This document shows positions 33,958-45,823 of a DNA stretch of 64,000 bases, in pieces (within the stretch, counting starts at the first letter, position 1; every line of letters begins with the position of its first letter). The position numbers and the translations under genes are program-made. Source of the DNA: Chloranthus sessilifolius (Eukaryota; Streptophyta; Magnoliopsida; Chloranthales; Chloranthaceae); contig CM037588.1 in assembly GCA_021018995.1 (NCBI GenBank), forward strand, positions 35,027,000 to 35,090,999, written 5' to 3'. Under the pieces are notes generated by a model. That model was not told the origin of the DNA, ran no database searches, and was given only the letters and a program-made list of their open reading frames with translations.

Positions 33958-35504
33958 CCTAGAGATCTACAAAGCCAGAGCCTCAATTAGAACACTTAAA
34001 ACCACTACAGATGCTGCAATTTCCAGGTCACAGACACAGGAAATTACAGGGATATCAGATCTAGGGAATTCAGATGATATCCAAGAGGTCTACCAGTTAA
34101 GTGAGTGAGCTAATCAAGCAACTCCTCTACACAAATCCGATCGAGCACTACAAGGAATCAAAAGAGCTTTAGATCTAATTAAAACATTGAAAAAAATATT
34201 TACATTGCAAACAAGGTCGCTCTTACAATGGGATGCTCTCAGATCTGTAGTCTGTGCAGCAATTAACCCCACAACACTCTTAACCTTACCCAATCACAGA
34301 TCTAACTCACTCCTTGCTGCTCCTAGGGAATTAGTGAACCATGGTTGGGCTAAAAGAAGGAAAATAGGATCTCGCTGCAAGATCTGATCTCTAAGAAATT
34401 GTTTAGAATTTTGATCGTCCCTCAATGACAATTGGGGATCTCTATATATAGCTTTCTCCTCTATTTTTCCTGCCAAAAATCTCTTCTAGAAGGTCGTCAG
34501 AGTTCTGTTAAAGCACATGGGTCGATTAGGGCTTTCTAGGGCATCTTCTAGAACCTCGCACCGGTCACCAAAGTGCCTTAGTTTGCGTGCAGCAGGTTAC
34601 CAAGTCTCAACGTGTGCATAGCATAGTTTCTGAGAAGTTCAGCACACGATTTCGATAGGTTGGAGAAGCTTCCGACAGATTAAAAGTAAGCTTGTAGCCC
34701 CTTTCGATAGGTTCCCTGGTCTGTTCGATAGGTACCAATAGGATGAATTTTTTCTTTGGAGCTTCAGGGTCCTCAGCCCATTATCTAGAGTATTCGATAG
34801 GTTGGCTGAGTAGTTCGATAGGTCCAGAGGTCCTTTTTGACAGGTTCAGTTCTACATGCCGTCATCCCAATAGGTTGGCTCTCATTCCTATCGAAAGGCT
34901 TAAGCACCCTTCGATAGGTTCAATTCCAGCATCTTCATTTAGATAGGTTCAGGAAGCCTTCGACAGGTTCAATTCCAGCATCTTTATTTAGATAGGTTCA
35001 GGAAGCCTTCGACAGGTTCCCTTTTTCTCCTCAGGCAAGCTTTCGATAGGATGAGCTTTCTCTTTCATTCATTTGCTCGACAGGTTCAGGGATCCTGTCA
35101 AATTTCTCTATCTGCACGAATTCATCCTTCTTCAGTCTTCAGATCTTATTGAAAACTTCTTTAACCGCATGAATTCTTCCTTTCTTTGCTTTTAGCTCCT
35201 ATCAAACTTTTCAGGTGACCAATCAATAGGATGTTTTCAACCTATTCTCACTTTCTTCACCTTGCCCTGCTATAGCCACGCGCTCCAAGGGTTCAATGAT
35301 GTGCTACCCTTTGGTGTGCTATTGCTGAGTTCGTCCTGTGCTGAGAGATGGCTCCTTATTGGGCATTCTTGAGTACTTTTCTTCATTAGTATCTTCTTTT
35401 ATTGTTGTCTACAAAATGCACTTGACAAGGGCTTATTAGTGTGCTCACAGGTCTATCAATGGTCAGGTTATAGAGTGAAAAGTGGTACTTTTCACCACTT
35501 AACA

Positions 35505-35517
35505 CACCCCCAAACCT
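35505..35517 (-). other. Polypurine tract of element C
   Basis: The minus strand reads AGGTTTGGGGGTG directly before the LTR start. Confidence 0.9.
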
Positions 35518-37110
35518 AAGCTTTGCTAGTCCCTTAGCAAAGTAGAATTAAAAGGAAACAAAAATGCCACTTTCGTAGGGAGCACGGATGCATTTAGCAT
35601 ATGTATCAAGCCTTTTAAACCCCTAGGTGATCCCTAGTGGAGGAGTGAAGTCTCCTAAGGGTTTTCAGTGAAGGTACCCACCAACTTCTCCAATACACTT
35701 AGTTAATAATAGTGCAACCTGTTAAAGCAGAGTTTAAGCAAATCAAATAAATTCACATCATGCCCATTCATTAAAGGAAATTCAACATAAAAACATCCAT
35801 TTGAAAATATGAAAGTTTGCTGAAATCTCTCCATCATCACTTAGTTTGTGTCAAGGCATTTCTCCTGAAATTTTATGCATAACTCACCATCAATTTGAGG
35901 ATCCTGCTCAGATACTTCCCCCATCAACTGGATTTCAGACCCAAGTCTCACCAGGGCTGTTCACTCATCAGTACAGAGAAGAGGGGTATATCATATCACT
36001 CAGCTCAAGAGAAGTTGCAGCCCTCAAATAGGACTGCAAGTAGGAGCATAGGCATTGCTTGAATTTCTGACTTTTCCAGCTCTTTATACCATAGATTAAG
36101 CAAATTCTCATCTCCACATGACGGCTTAATCCACTTTTAGATCAGTAAGGACTTTTTATTTGGGTTGTAATGTGGCTTAGGGATGAGGTTTGTGAAAGAG
36201 CACAAGGAGTAAACAGGGTTCAAAATTGAGAAATTAGTAAAGGTAAGGAGGTGATCTAGACTCCTTTAATTCAGCACAATTCCATCTACTTCTTAAATTT
36301 TCAGAGCCAAAGTGGCCAGCTTCTTCTCTTCCTTTCAATCTTTCAATGAAATGACTTCTCTTTCTCATTCTTTTGCTCTCTCTTTTTTTTTTTTTTTTTA
36401 AAATGAAGCAGAATACCACAAATACCACCAACTGTGTTTTTCTTTCTTTCAACCAGATTTAATTCCTTGCTCCTCTAACCTTGCTCCTCCTTCCTCTTCC
36501 TGGTTTCTCAGATTGAGGGTGAGCTGAAATAGGTTAACTGGTTTTTGGTTTAGAATTTCTTATTTTCATCAAAGAAAATTGGGGCTTTTAAGGCTCAAGT
36601 GGTGTGCATCAAGGGCAGTTCAAAGGTGGGAAATTTTTTGGCTCAAACTGTCCAAGGGATGGCCTTACTTCATGTCCTCAATGTCATGAGTACTGTCAAG
36701 CTGTTTCAATTTGGATTTGCCTAACTTCTAGTGATTAAAATTAAGTCCAGTCAGCTCTCAAAGCAGAGGAAATTGCCAAGACACTCTTCAAAGAAATTTT
36801 CAGGCCCAATTCTCACTGGGTATGGCCTTCCATCCAAATTTTTGGGGAGTATCCTCACAGTCTCTTTTCATTTCTGGTTTACTACACATAAAAAAAAAAT
36901 TACAAAAATTCTTGACATTTGCTTCAGGAAAAATGTTAAAACATTAGCTTGCTTTAGTTGCAAATGGTTTTTTAAGTTTCCTTAACAACAAATATGAGGT
37001 GAATTCATTCTCTTTTCAGTTATTCCTTTTCAACTTGGCTGCACTACAATTAACTAATTTATTGGCATCCATGCCACAACCCCAAACCTTAACCAAACAG
37101 TGTCCTCACT
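35518..37110 (-). other. Conserved 3' non-coding block and second polypurine tract of C
   Basis: No gene. It matches the 3' blocks of A and B, best at 35570-35690. At 37089-37074 the minus strand reads AGGTTTGGGGTTGTGG, preceded by the hairpin ATAGTG-AGGA-CACTGT. Confidence 0.75.
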
Positions 37111-37416
37111 ATTTTGAGAAAATGCAATCAAGAGAGAGACAGGGTAAGAAGATATCTATAGAATAACACAACAAAAATGTCAAATATATACAAGAGACAA
37201 ATGAAAAAGAAACCGAAACAACTCATGGCCACATTCATATACAGCTTGGTGCCAGCTACCCTTTAGATACAGGGGCCTTGCCCTTGGATTTGGATTGCTA
37301 TGGTTGTTTTACGGATGCCTCCTCAGACTGGGCAGTAGGCTTTTTACCTTTAGGATCAACAGCAAGCACAGAATCAGAATCTTAATCGGAAGGGAAAAGG
37401 GCAATGGGGTCCAATC

Positions 37417-40120
37417 CTAAAGCCGCAGCAGCCTTCCTTCTTTCATCCCTAGAGAGTAGGGTGCCATGGGGATCAGATTGAGCGGAGGACCTGGTGTGCT
37501 TAGTGGCTTTGGATGGGGCAGCAGGTTAGTTTCCTTTTTCGATAGAGGCAGTAGAAGAAGCAGATCTCTTGGCAGTGGCAGTTCTTTTGGAGGGAGTCTT
37601 TTTTGGTTTGGGAGGGATAGGTTGGACAGGTGGAGGTACCTGGGTAGGAGGAGGAGGGGGAACATCCACAGGTGGGGTTGCTGAAGGAATAGTTGTAGAG
37701 GGGGAACATGGGGGAGGGGAGGGAGGCGCAGCACGAGGTGCTGTAGCAAGAGGGGTAGGCTAAAAGGGTTGAGACAACAATGAAGCAACCTTTTTCTCCA
37801 AAATATCAATCTTCTTGGCAGCGTAGAGGAGGTTAGCATCTGAGAGCTCCTTGGTGGCCTTGATGATCTCCTGAGTATTGGCTAACTTTTTCTTGAGGAG
37901 CTCAAAATTGTTCTTCTCATACTTGGCAATGAGACTCTCAGCAGCAGCCAACTATTTGGATGACTTATAACGAGTCAAAATCTCATGCCACCCCTCAGAG
38001 ATATCTCGGAGCTTGATGCGGTGCTCTAATTCGATGTTGGCAATCCACTCTTCGTAAGGGGCTTCTAGGGAAGGCCGAAGGGTAGCCATACCCCTCAGGA
38101 CATCCCTGTGGATGTAAGGGTTGTCCCTCATTGCATACAGTAGAGTGAGGTACGGAGGAATGTACATGTACTGGCGAAGGATGATGGGCAAGGAAGGGGA
38201 AGAAGTGGATGGACAGGAGGGGGGGTAGAAAACGAGATCCTCACATGGATAAGTTTGGGTGGAAGCATCGTGGAAAGAAGGTGGAGAGGAAAAGGGGGAA
38301 TTGGTGGTGGGTATCTTAGCAACTCCAGAAACAAGTGCAGGTGGGGATGAAGGTAGAATAACTGCTGTGAAGGGAGGTTGGGGTAGAGATGGAGCTACTA
38401 ACTCTACAAATAGGATATCAATAGGGATGGGGGAGGCTATGGGTAAAAAGAGGGGAGAGAAATGGAAAAGTGAGGGATCAGGGGGGAGAGGAGAAGTGGG
38501 AAGGGGTAGGGAAACTGAAGTGGGGGGAGTAAGGGTGGATTGAATTGATTGGAGGCATGAGCTCATGGGGGCCTGGTTGTCAGTGTTAGTGGCTAATTGG
38601 GCCTAAATGAATGTAGGAGGGAGAGGATTTGGGTGAAAGTGTCAGGCAGGGTGGAAGTAGAGGGGATGGGTGTTTGAATGGGATGGAAAGGAGAGGATGG
38701 GGCATGGGTAAAATGAGGAGGAGCAGGGGTAGGAGAGTCAGGCAGTGGGGTGTACTCATGAGCAACATCCTCCACAATTGAAGAACTGAGGGAAGTGAAA
38801 CCAATATAAGTGAACTGGTCCAAACCCTGTGTATGGATAGGTAGTGGTGGAAGGGGGGAATCAGGAAGGGGCTGGAGGGAGGGTGGGGAGGACATGGTGG
38901 GGATAGGGTCGGGGAAGGTGGGGAGTTCCAGGACCCCAGGTCGGAATTCTTGAATGGTGGGTGGAAGGGGGACGGAGATAGATGTGAAAAGCAAGGTGGG
39001 TGGAGGTGTAGGTAAGGTGGATGGAAAAGTGAGTGCTGTAGGAGGAATGGTGGATGGGGGAATGTCAGCATCATGATCTGTTGCTGAGGTAGTGTGCACC
39101 TCGTCCTCTGCCTCAACCGGCTTGGTCTTTTGAATCAGGGTTAAACTTGCAGACCATGCCTTCTTTCCAAAAACCTTGGGAGCCATTTTCTCCACTGGCT
39201 CAGCCTCCTTAATCCTATACTTTCCAGCTTTGAGCAGACAGGTGATGAGTCTGCTGAAGGGTAGGCCTCCTCCCTTAGCAAAAGCCTATCTTTTTAGCAC
39301 CTTGTCATTTATGTCCACCATAGTGTCAAAGATCAGCTTAGGTGCATTCACGAACTGCCCCTTGGAACAATAGAATAAAGCATCCACTAATGGGGCCCTT
39401 CTCTCCTGTAAATGTCCTATAACATAGACATCCTCCCTTAAGATAGTATCCATGAATCTGAGACTAGGATGGAGGTCTCTTCTCATAAGGGATTCTCCAG
39501 AACCCACAATCTCATTGGTTAGCTGCTTGGCCATGTCCTTAAATGTAACTCCAACAGGTACTCCCTCAACGCGGTTAGAGTCAAATTGGTATGGGACCCC
39601 CAAAGCCATTCCTATGTCTTTGTGATTGATAGTTAGTTGCCAATCATCAATCGAGATCTCTAGTACATCATCAGTCTCCTGTGCCACCTTCTTCAGGTTT
39701 TGGTACCATAACTTCACCAGCCTGGGATACACTGATTCTTTCAATGGTGACAGTAGGGGCAACAAGCCTTCTTTCTTCAAATATCTCAGTGTTTCCTGGC
39801 ACTCTCCAATGTTGGAAAAATATGCTAGATCAAATTCAGTCTCAGGGACAAGGCTCAACTTGTCTACAAATTCATTGGGGGTGGTTAGTATAGCCGGAGG
39901 CTCTACAGCAATGGGTCTGTCAGGGGTAGCTCTCTCTAAGGGTGTTTCTACCACAGGTTCCTAAATTTCAACAGCTTTGGCTTCCTTAGCTTTAGGACCC
40001 TTTTGTGAGCTTCCTCTTTACAGGCGGTTTGGTAGCAGGTAGCGCTTTCTTGGTGGATTTAGGGGTGGATGCAGTTGATTTCCGGTGTATGCTGGCTAGT
40101 GTTTCCTCAGGCTCATCCAT
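37417..40120 (-). pseudogene. Long extra ORF of element C: transposon-type N domain, proline-rich middle, coiled-coil end
   Basis: The frame opens with ATG at 40120 (MDEPEETLASIHRK, then basic K/P-rich), meets stops near 40000 and 39960, and continues from 39954. The piece 39954-39286 is a globular domain (WYQNLKKVAQE, GMALGVPYQFDSNRVEG, LHPSLRFMDTILREDVYV) that I associate with the 'putative plant transposon protein' domain in Athila-like elements. Then come long P/S/T-rich stretches (39195-38593, 38566-37952), a K/E-rich coiled coil (37951-37760) and a basic proline-rich end (37839-37417). Several stops and at least two frameshifts break it. Its function is unknown; in Athila this place is sometimes called env-like, but I see no signal peptide or clear membrane segment here. 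Confidence 0.65.
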
Positions 40121-40424
40121 TTTAATCTCAGAGAGTAATTTCTCACTAACTTGGAATGAGAAAACTTAGAAAAATAACAGATTGATGGTAGGAAGGCAAC
40201 TCACCTCCAAGTACCTAGGGTTTCACAGAGCTAGCAATGCACCGCTCCAATTTCTCCAAAATCAGGGGCAAAATGCTCCTCTACGCAAGCTAAGTGTATT
40301 GATAAGATGGCACACTAAACAGTGGAAGATTCTGTGAGGATTTAGTAGAGAAAGAGGGAGGCAAAAAAATGAGGAAGAGTTCTAGGGTTTTTCAGAGGGT
40401 AAGGAATAAAGCACAAATGACCTA

Positions 40425-40810
40425 TTGACAGGTATATAAAGGTGAAAATGCGATTCCGACAGGATGAATGGAATGGTTTCGATAGGTTGATACGTCCTGT
40501 CGAAAGGTTGGAAATCAAATCTTTCAAAAGGGATGATTCCAAAGGGTTTCGATAAGTGAGACCATCCTATCGATAGGTTTAAACGGCAGAAAAAGCATCT
40601 TTTCGATAGGTGCTCGATATGTACCTAGAACCTATCGAAATCTTTGTTTGCCCTTATTTAACCTGTCGAGAAGTTGGTTTTATCTGTCGAAACATGTAGT
40701 GCCTTTTGAAACCATTAGATATTTTGTCAAAATCACCATGTAACCTAACGAAAGGTAGATTTGGCCTATCGAAGGCTCTAAAACCCAGATACAACTGCCT
40801 TTCTGGGCAT
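40425..40810 (-). promoter_or_regulatory. Internal word array and TATA before the extra ORF of C
   Basis: In element direction, 40800-40450 repeats the U3 word of the C LTR (CCTATCGAAAT, CCTGTCGAGAAG, CCTATCGATAGG, ACCTATCGAAA). It is followed by CTTTATATACC at about 40441-40431, some 310 nt before the extra ORF start at 40120. The arrangement mirrors the LTR promoter. Confidence 0.6.
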
Positions 40811-41293
40811 CCTTAGCTTCAGCACTTATCAGGCGCTATTGCTGTGCAGCCCTACGATTGGATTCTTTTGTGGACGAGCTCCCATTATTTTAGAGCAGCT
40901 GGTAAATTTGAAATGGCGACCCAATATATAACATGGTATGTTTATTGCAACAGAATTTTACTAGAAATGCAAAGTAAAACATCTAAAACAGAAGCAAAAT
41001 ATGGTACATATGATACATATTAAACTGCAGGTGCTAATTTGGAGGATCTGGAAGGTTAACAGCCTCCCCATGTTCCTCGAACTTATCCTTCTTGGATTCG
41101 TTCCTCAGCACTTGTTCAACCCCTGGTTGCAACCTTGTCTCCATAGGCCAATCATTGCTCTATAGCAGCTGTAGAGGATTATCATGCAGAGCCTCCTCCA
41201 GCCCTGCAATGGAAAAACAGGGTCTCATCAAAAGGGGGTTGCGAGCTGGTGTTGTACACATGTAGCTTTTCTTTCATGTTGCCAAAGGAGACC
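40811..41293 (-). pseudogene. End of the protease frame of C and deletion point of pol
   Basis: Immediately left of element B the minus strand resumes the protease frame (SFGNMKEKLHVYN), which continues the half to the right of B after one copy of AGACC is removed. After about 60 codons stops accumulate. RT, RNase H and integrase, which should follow, are absent, so they were lost from C before or after insertion. Confidence 0.65.
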
Positions 41294-42797
41294 TGTTAAG
41301 ACCTGAAAAGTACCACTTTTCACCCCTTAACTTAGCCTTTGATTAGACCCTTAGCCATCTAATAAAGGTTTGTTAAGTGTTTTCTGTAGATAATAAGCAG
41401 CAGTGCAATAAGGCCACAAATCATGTTAAGGAGCCTGTATTGGCACCAGAAGTTCCTCAGAAGAATGAGCCATGAATCCAGACCTGAGGCAAGCCTCGCG
41501 TAGCTGACAAAGCTCCTGAGGATTCAGAAAAATATGTTTCGCATAGTCCTCACGAAGTCCTAAGACTTCACAACAACTTCTCGTGCAGTGGAGTGACAGA
41601 AGAGCTTCAGAAGCCTTGAGTCGCCCAACTCTCGCGAAGTTTAGAAGTTAAAGGTCACGCAGTTCAAGAGAACCAGTCGCACAGTAGCCGCGAGATGCAA
41701 ATGTCAAGAGAACCTGTCGCGCAGTTCAGAAAAGCCTCAAAGCCTCACGAGGATCCTCGCGAAGTTCCATTAAGAAGTGAATATCTCGCACAGTTCTCGC
41801 ATTGTTCAGGAAGAAAGCAGCCTCGCAAAGACCAAAGTAAGCCTCACGAAGATCTATTGTGAAATGGAATGCTCGCACAGTTCTTGCACTATTCACAAGT
41901 AGCAATCCAATCGCGCGAAGCCCAATCCAGCGAGAGCTTAACTATCTACCTCGTGATTGCTCAAAGCATCAAGAAGCTGCAACCCCGCAACGTTTGAAGT
42001 TTTAATGCAAACTCATCCTCGCGAATTCAGTGGTACCACGCGACAAGTTTGGGAATCAACTGCAACCTGGCGAAGCTCTGACCTCCAACTTCCATCATTC
42101 TGTAGAGGACATTCTGTGGATTTCCAGCAATTAGGGCACACACTTCCCTGCTCAAATCTCCATGCATGTGCCCCGAGACACCCGAGGATCATTAATAGGC
42201 TACGTGGCATTGCTAAAATTAGGGTTTCCTAACCCTAATGCGCCACCACACCCACTGCTATATAAACCTAAGCTTGGTTTAGGTTTAGGGTGCTTCTTTT
42301 GAGACTTTTTAGAGTTCTTAGACTTAGACACCAGCGGAAGTTCAGACTGTATCACTGATACGAGATCTGAGATCTTCTTCTTTTCTGTTCTAGTTGTAAG
42401 TAGTTTTCCTTTTTCTTTTTCTTCTCTCCATGGCCTAGCACTTGCTGGCCATGCCTATGTACGTCTATTGAGATTAGATTAATGGAATTTATGATTGGGC
42501 CTTGTACTTTTATGGGATTCGTGTGTTTGTGAGCTGTTCTGTGTAAGGCTGCTGCCTTGTGATCCACCATTGCTTTGGCTGTGATTCAAAGCAATGGAGG
42601 ACTGATTCTAAGGACCCATTCAAATCCAAGTGACCTGTGTGCCTGGGCTATCATGGTCCGATATAGCCTTAGCCCCACCACAGGACCCTCTAGATCTGAA
42701 ATCCCCATGGAAGCCTGAGCTGGTAGCCTTGTGACCATAGTGGTGGTAGCAATATTCTTGTTTTGTTTTGGGCTCTGTAAGGAGGATAGCCTTTGGG

Positions 42798-42829
42798 ATA
42801 GTCTGTGACCATTCAAGTGGACAGGTTAT
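42798..42829 (+). other. Conserved LTR hairpin, B 5' LTR copy 1
   Basis: ATAGTCTGT/ACAGGTTAT pairs at all nine positions with two wobble pairs; the third pair is A-U where the other families have G-C. Loop stem CCAT/GTGG kept. Confidence 0.65.
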
Positions 42830-43227
42830 AGCCTTAGGGTGAATCCAATCCGCAGATCCAAAATGGATCCTTCTTCTCTGAGCCTAAGCTTGTAGCCTGG
42901 TAGGAGATTGTACAGAGGAAGACTCCCCTATATTAGCATAGACCCGCCATCATATGGCAGATCTGATCTGGGTATGGAGATTGTAGACTTGTGACTGGAC
43001 CATTGTAGTCCCACTAAAGCAATGGACAACTAGATCTAAGGTGGTACTCAATCTCTTGCTGGTTCTATGTGTCTGGGCTATCATGGTCCTATACAGCCTT
43101 AGCCCCACACATAGAGCTTTAGAGGTTGAGGTTCCCTATGGATTCCTGAGCTTGTAGCCTGGATGAAGTAGTGCCTACAATGAATAACTTGTTTTGACCC
43201 ATTTCTAGATTGTGGTTCCCCTATGGG

Positions 43228-43259
43228 ATAGTCTGTGACCATTCAAGTGGACAGGTTAT
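43228..43259 (+). other. Conserved LTR hairpin, B 5' LTR copy 2
   Basis: Identical stem to the copy at 42798-42829. Confidence 0.65.
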
Positions 43260-43754
43260 AACCTTAAGGGATTGGATCATGGCACAGGGATGAGTTGGAT
43301 TCTTTCTCCTCTTTGGTGATAATGTAGCCATTGGACAGGATTTCTATAACAGCAGACCTGGATCTGAGTCATAAATTCCAGCAGATCTGAACCCAATAGC
43401 ATACTTCTCACCCTTTTATATTTATTTTCCCACACTCCATCCATCTTCTTAACCCTTTCTGTAGTTAATTCATTAGGCTACCTTAGGATACTTAGAATAA
43501 GTGACCCTAAACTCTCCTCCTTTTAGGACTACCAGATCTGGAGGGACTACTAGAGATGGCTCCCTTGGAGCCGTAGATCACTTTTCCCAGTGGGACAAAC
43601 TCTTACTTATCAAAACTTGCTACAAATGGACCCTGTATCTTGCAGGTCTAGGATTTCTCAGTTGTGCTGATTTCATCCCCTATTTTACTTTTATTTTAAA
43701 TTACTTTTACCACCAATAAATAAAGTAAGCACATCTAGAATACCAACAAGTTTT

Positions 43755-43772
43755 TGGCGCCGCTGCCGGGGA
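43755..43772 (+). other. Primer-binding site of element B (tRNA-Asp type)
   Basis: TGGCGCCGCTGCCGGGGA, one base different from the tRNA-Asp complement, lies six bases after the LTR. Confidence 0.93.
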
Positions 43773-44104
43773 AAGATGATCTATTAGTAGACCCTTAGTT
43801 TTTGTATTTTTAGTATTCTTTGTAGCTGTGAATAATTGATACTGCTGATGTAATTTTGAATCTTTCTTGCAGATCTAGACAGCAGCACAGAAGGACAGTG
43901 GGCTGCATTTGGAGATTAGCTACCTTTGTTTGCAAATTCTCTAACCTTTAAAACTCTGTCTATTTCTCTTACAATTTCCATAGCAGTATTTAGGATAGTT
44001 GTAAATTTATGTTTCCTTAAAATAGCTATAAATTTGTTAGATAAATTCTTTGAGTCAAGTACAATGTGCCTGCAAGGAGTTGTCCCTGTTGGTGGTATGT
44101 TTGT

Positions 44105-45823
44105 ATGCTAGGAAGGAGATCTCTTAATCCTACTTTAGAGCCTTTCAACCCTAAGCTAGAAAGGGGTAGAAGACTTAGAAGGAACAGGCACACCATAGTT
44201 GAGCCCCCAATTGAATCTGAGACAGTAGCAATGGGTGAAGAACAACCTAGAACTCTCAAGGAGTTGAATGCTCCGGATGACTATAACTCTCCCTTTAGCA
44301 TTCAATTCCTTGATGTTCAAGGGAATTATGACATTAAAACTTCAATCATCCAGACGCTGCCCTCTTTCCAGGGGCTTAGCAAGGAGGACCCTTACAAGCA
44401 TATTGACCAATTTTTGGCCTTGTGCACCACATTCAATATCGCTGGTTTGGGACCTAAGGCTACTAAGCTCAGGCTCTTTCCCTTCTCTCTGAAGGATAGG
44501 GCTAGTACCTAGTTGGCTACTCTTCCCAACAATGGCATCACATCTTGGAAAGACCTACAGACCAAGTTCCTGACAAAGTTCTTCCCTGAGACCAAAACTA
44601 GCCAGTTGAGAAAGGAAATTCTTTCTTTTGCCCAAGCCCTAACTGAGGATTTTAATCAAGCCTGGGATAGGTTTAAGGAAAATCTCAAACAATGCCCCCA
44701 CCACAAGATCCCAGACTGGCAGCTTGTACAAAGCTTCTACAATGGGATTGATGAGAAAAATAGAGATATGGTTGATGCCTCTTGTGGTGGAACCTACATG
44801 CACAAGACGGCTGATGAGGCATGGGAATTGTTTGAAGTAATCAGTGAAAATGCTTTTCAAAAGCTATCCCTAGCAAGAACTAGTCAGGAGTTTGTGTCAA
44901 AAGTGGAGCCTGCAACATTGTCAAGAGGAAAAGTTTATGAGGTGTCTGGGAACAATGATCTGCAGCTGCAGATGGCAAACCTCTCTTTGAAGTTTGACAA
45001 ATTACTGACTGTGATGCAACCCAGAAGGGCTGCTCAGGTGGTGGAGGCATGCCTGATATGCCAGTCCCCACAGCACACAGTAGAGGAATGTCCATCTGCA
45101 GGGTAATATCCTGGATTGAAATTGGAACATGCTGCTGCTGCGCAATCTTTTAGCCAGCAACAATCTGGTGGCTACAACAGACAGCCATATGGATACCAGC
45201 ACCAAAATGATGGTTACCAATGGAGAGATCACCCAAATCTGAGGTGGAGGCAAGACAATTATATGCAGCCCCAGAAAATGTTGGCCTTACCCCAAAGGCC
45301 ACTGCAGCAGTTTAATCAGGGATATGCCCCTAGGTCTAATTTCCAACACCAGCAGCGGCCACTTCAACAACAAAATCAATTGGTCTTACCCCAACCTCAG
45401 CCCAGAAATACTTCCTTCGAGGACCAGGTCTTGACTTCATTACAAAACCTGGGGTCCTTGGCTCAGACTGTGAATTCTCAGGGTCAGAGCATCCATGAAA
45501 TGAAAGAGCAGATAAGAAAAATTTCATATGCCTTAGCTAGGAGAGATGAGGGGAGGTTGCCCTGCCAGCCGGTTGCTAACCCCCAGGGTCAGTTTTTAAT
45601 TGAAGAAGCTTCCTCAAGTTTTGAGGGAACTAATGTTGTCACTACCCTAAGGTTTGGCAGGCTGATAGACAACCAGGTGGGTAACAGAGCAGCAGAGGTC
45701 ATTTCCATAGATTATTCGAATGAGTGTGATGGGGATGTTGTCGGAACACAGAGCCAAGAATTGCACCGCCACCTGCAGAAAAATAAAGAGGCTGTAGTTG
45801 AGCCTCAGCAGGAAGAAAAATAA
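44105..45823 (+). pseudogene. gag: Athila gag of element B, two in-frame stops
   Basis: The frame opens upstream at 44066, but MLGRRSLNP at 44105 matches the start of gag in C (MFGRRTLQP), so I prefer 44105. The capsid region includes LKELNAPDDYNSPFSIQF, SFQGLSKEDPYKHIDQFL and a WDRFKENLKQCPHH block. A CCHC zinc knuckle CLICQSPQHTVEEC lies near 45048-45090, followed by a Q/P/N-rich tail. TAG at 44510-44512 replaces an expected Trp (RAST*LATLP), and TAA stands at 45104-45106. The frame ends at 45821-45823. Gag would coat the RNA genome in a particle. The gag-pol order and frame are continuous with protease, as in single-ORF Athila elements. Confidence 0.88.

Larger units (their letters stand above)
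33318..35504 (-). repeat. 3' LTR of element C
   Basis: 2187 bp. In element direction it starts TGTTAAGTGGTG at 35504 and ends CCAACA at 33318. U3 words TTCGATAGGTT/TCGACAGGTT fill 35240-34650; TATA is near 34450-34443; hairpins at 33926-33957 and 33817-33848. The start has a perfect 9-bp inverted repeat (35475-35495). Confidence 0.95.
41294..43748 (+). repeat. 5' LTR of element B
   Basis: 2455 bp. It opens with a perfect 8-bp inverted repeat TGAAAAGT-ACC-ACTTTTCA (41304-41322). U3 words TCGCGCAGTT/CTCGCGAAG fill 41495-42045. TATATAAA at 42259-42266; hairpins at 42798-42829 and 43228-43259. Confidence 0.97.

Noticed and set aside
31354-35504. D and the left LTR of C as a pair of LTRs of one element in inverted orientation
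   Set aside because: LTRs of one element are direct repeats; the separate target duplications GAAAG and CCTTA show two insertions.
37466-37763. Plus-strand glycine-rich ORFs
   Set aside because: Complement of the proline-rich end of the extra ORF of C.
38259-38543. Plus-strand glycine/glutamate-rich ORF
   Set aside because: It is the complement of the proline-rich middle of the extra ORF of C.
40432-40441. TATATAAAGG on the plus strand as a plus-strand promoter
   Set aside because: No plus-strand ORF follows; the word array and the extra ORF place the promoter on the minus strand, although the box is less canonical in that direction.
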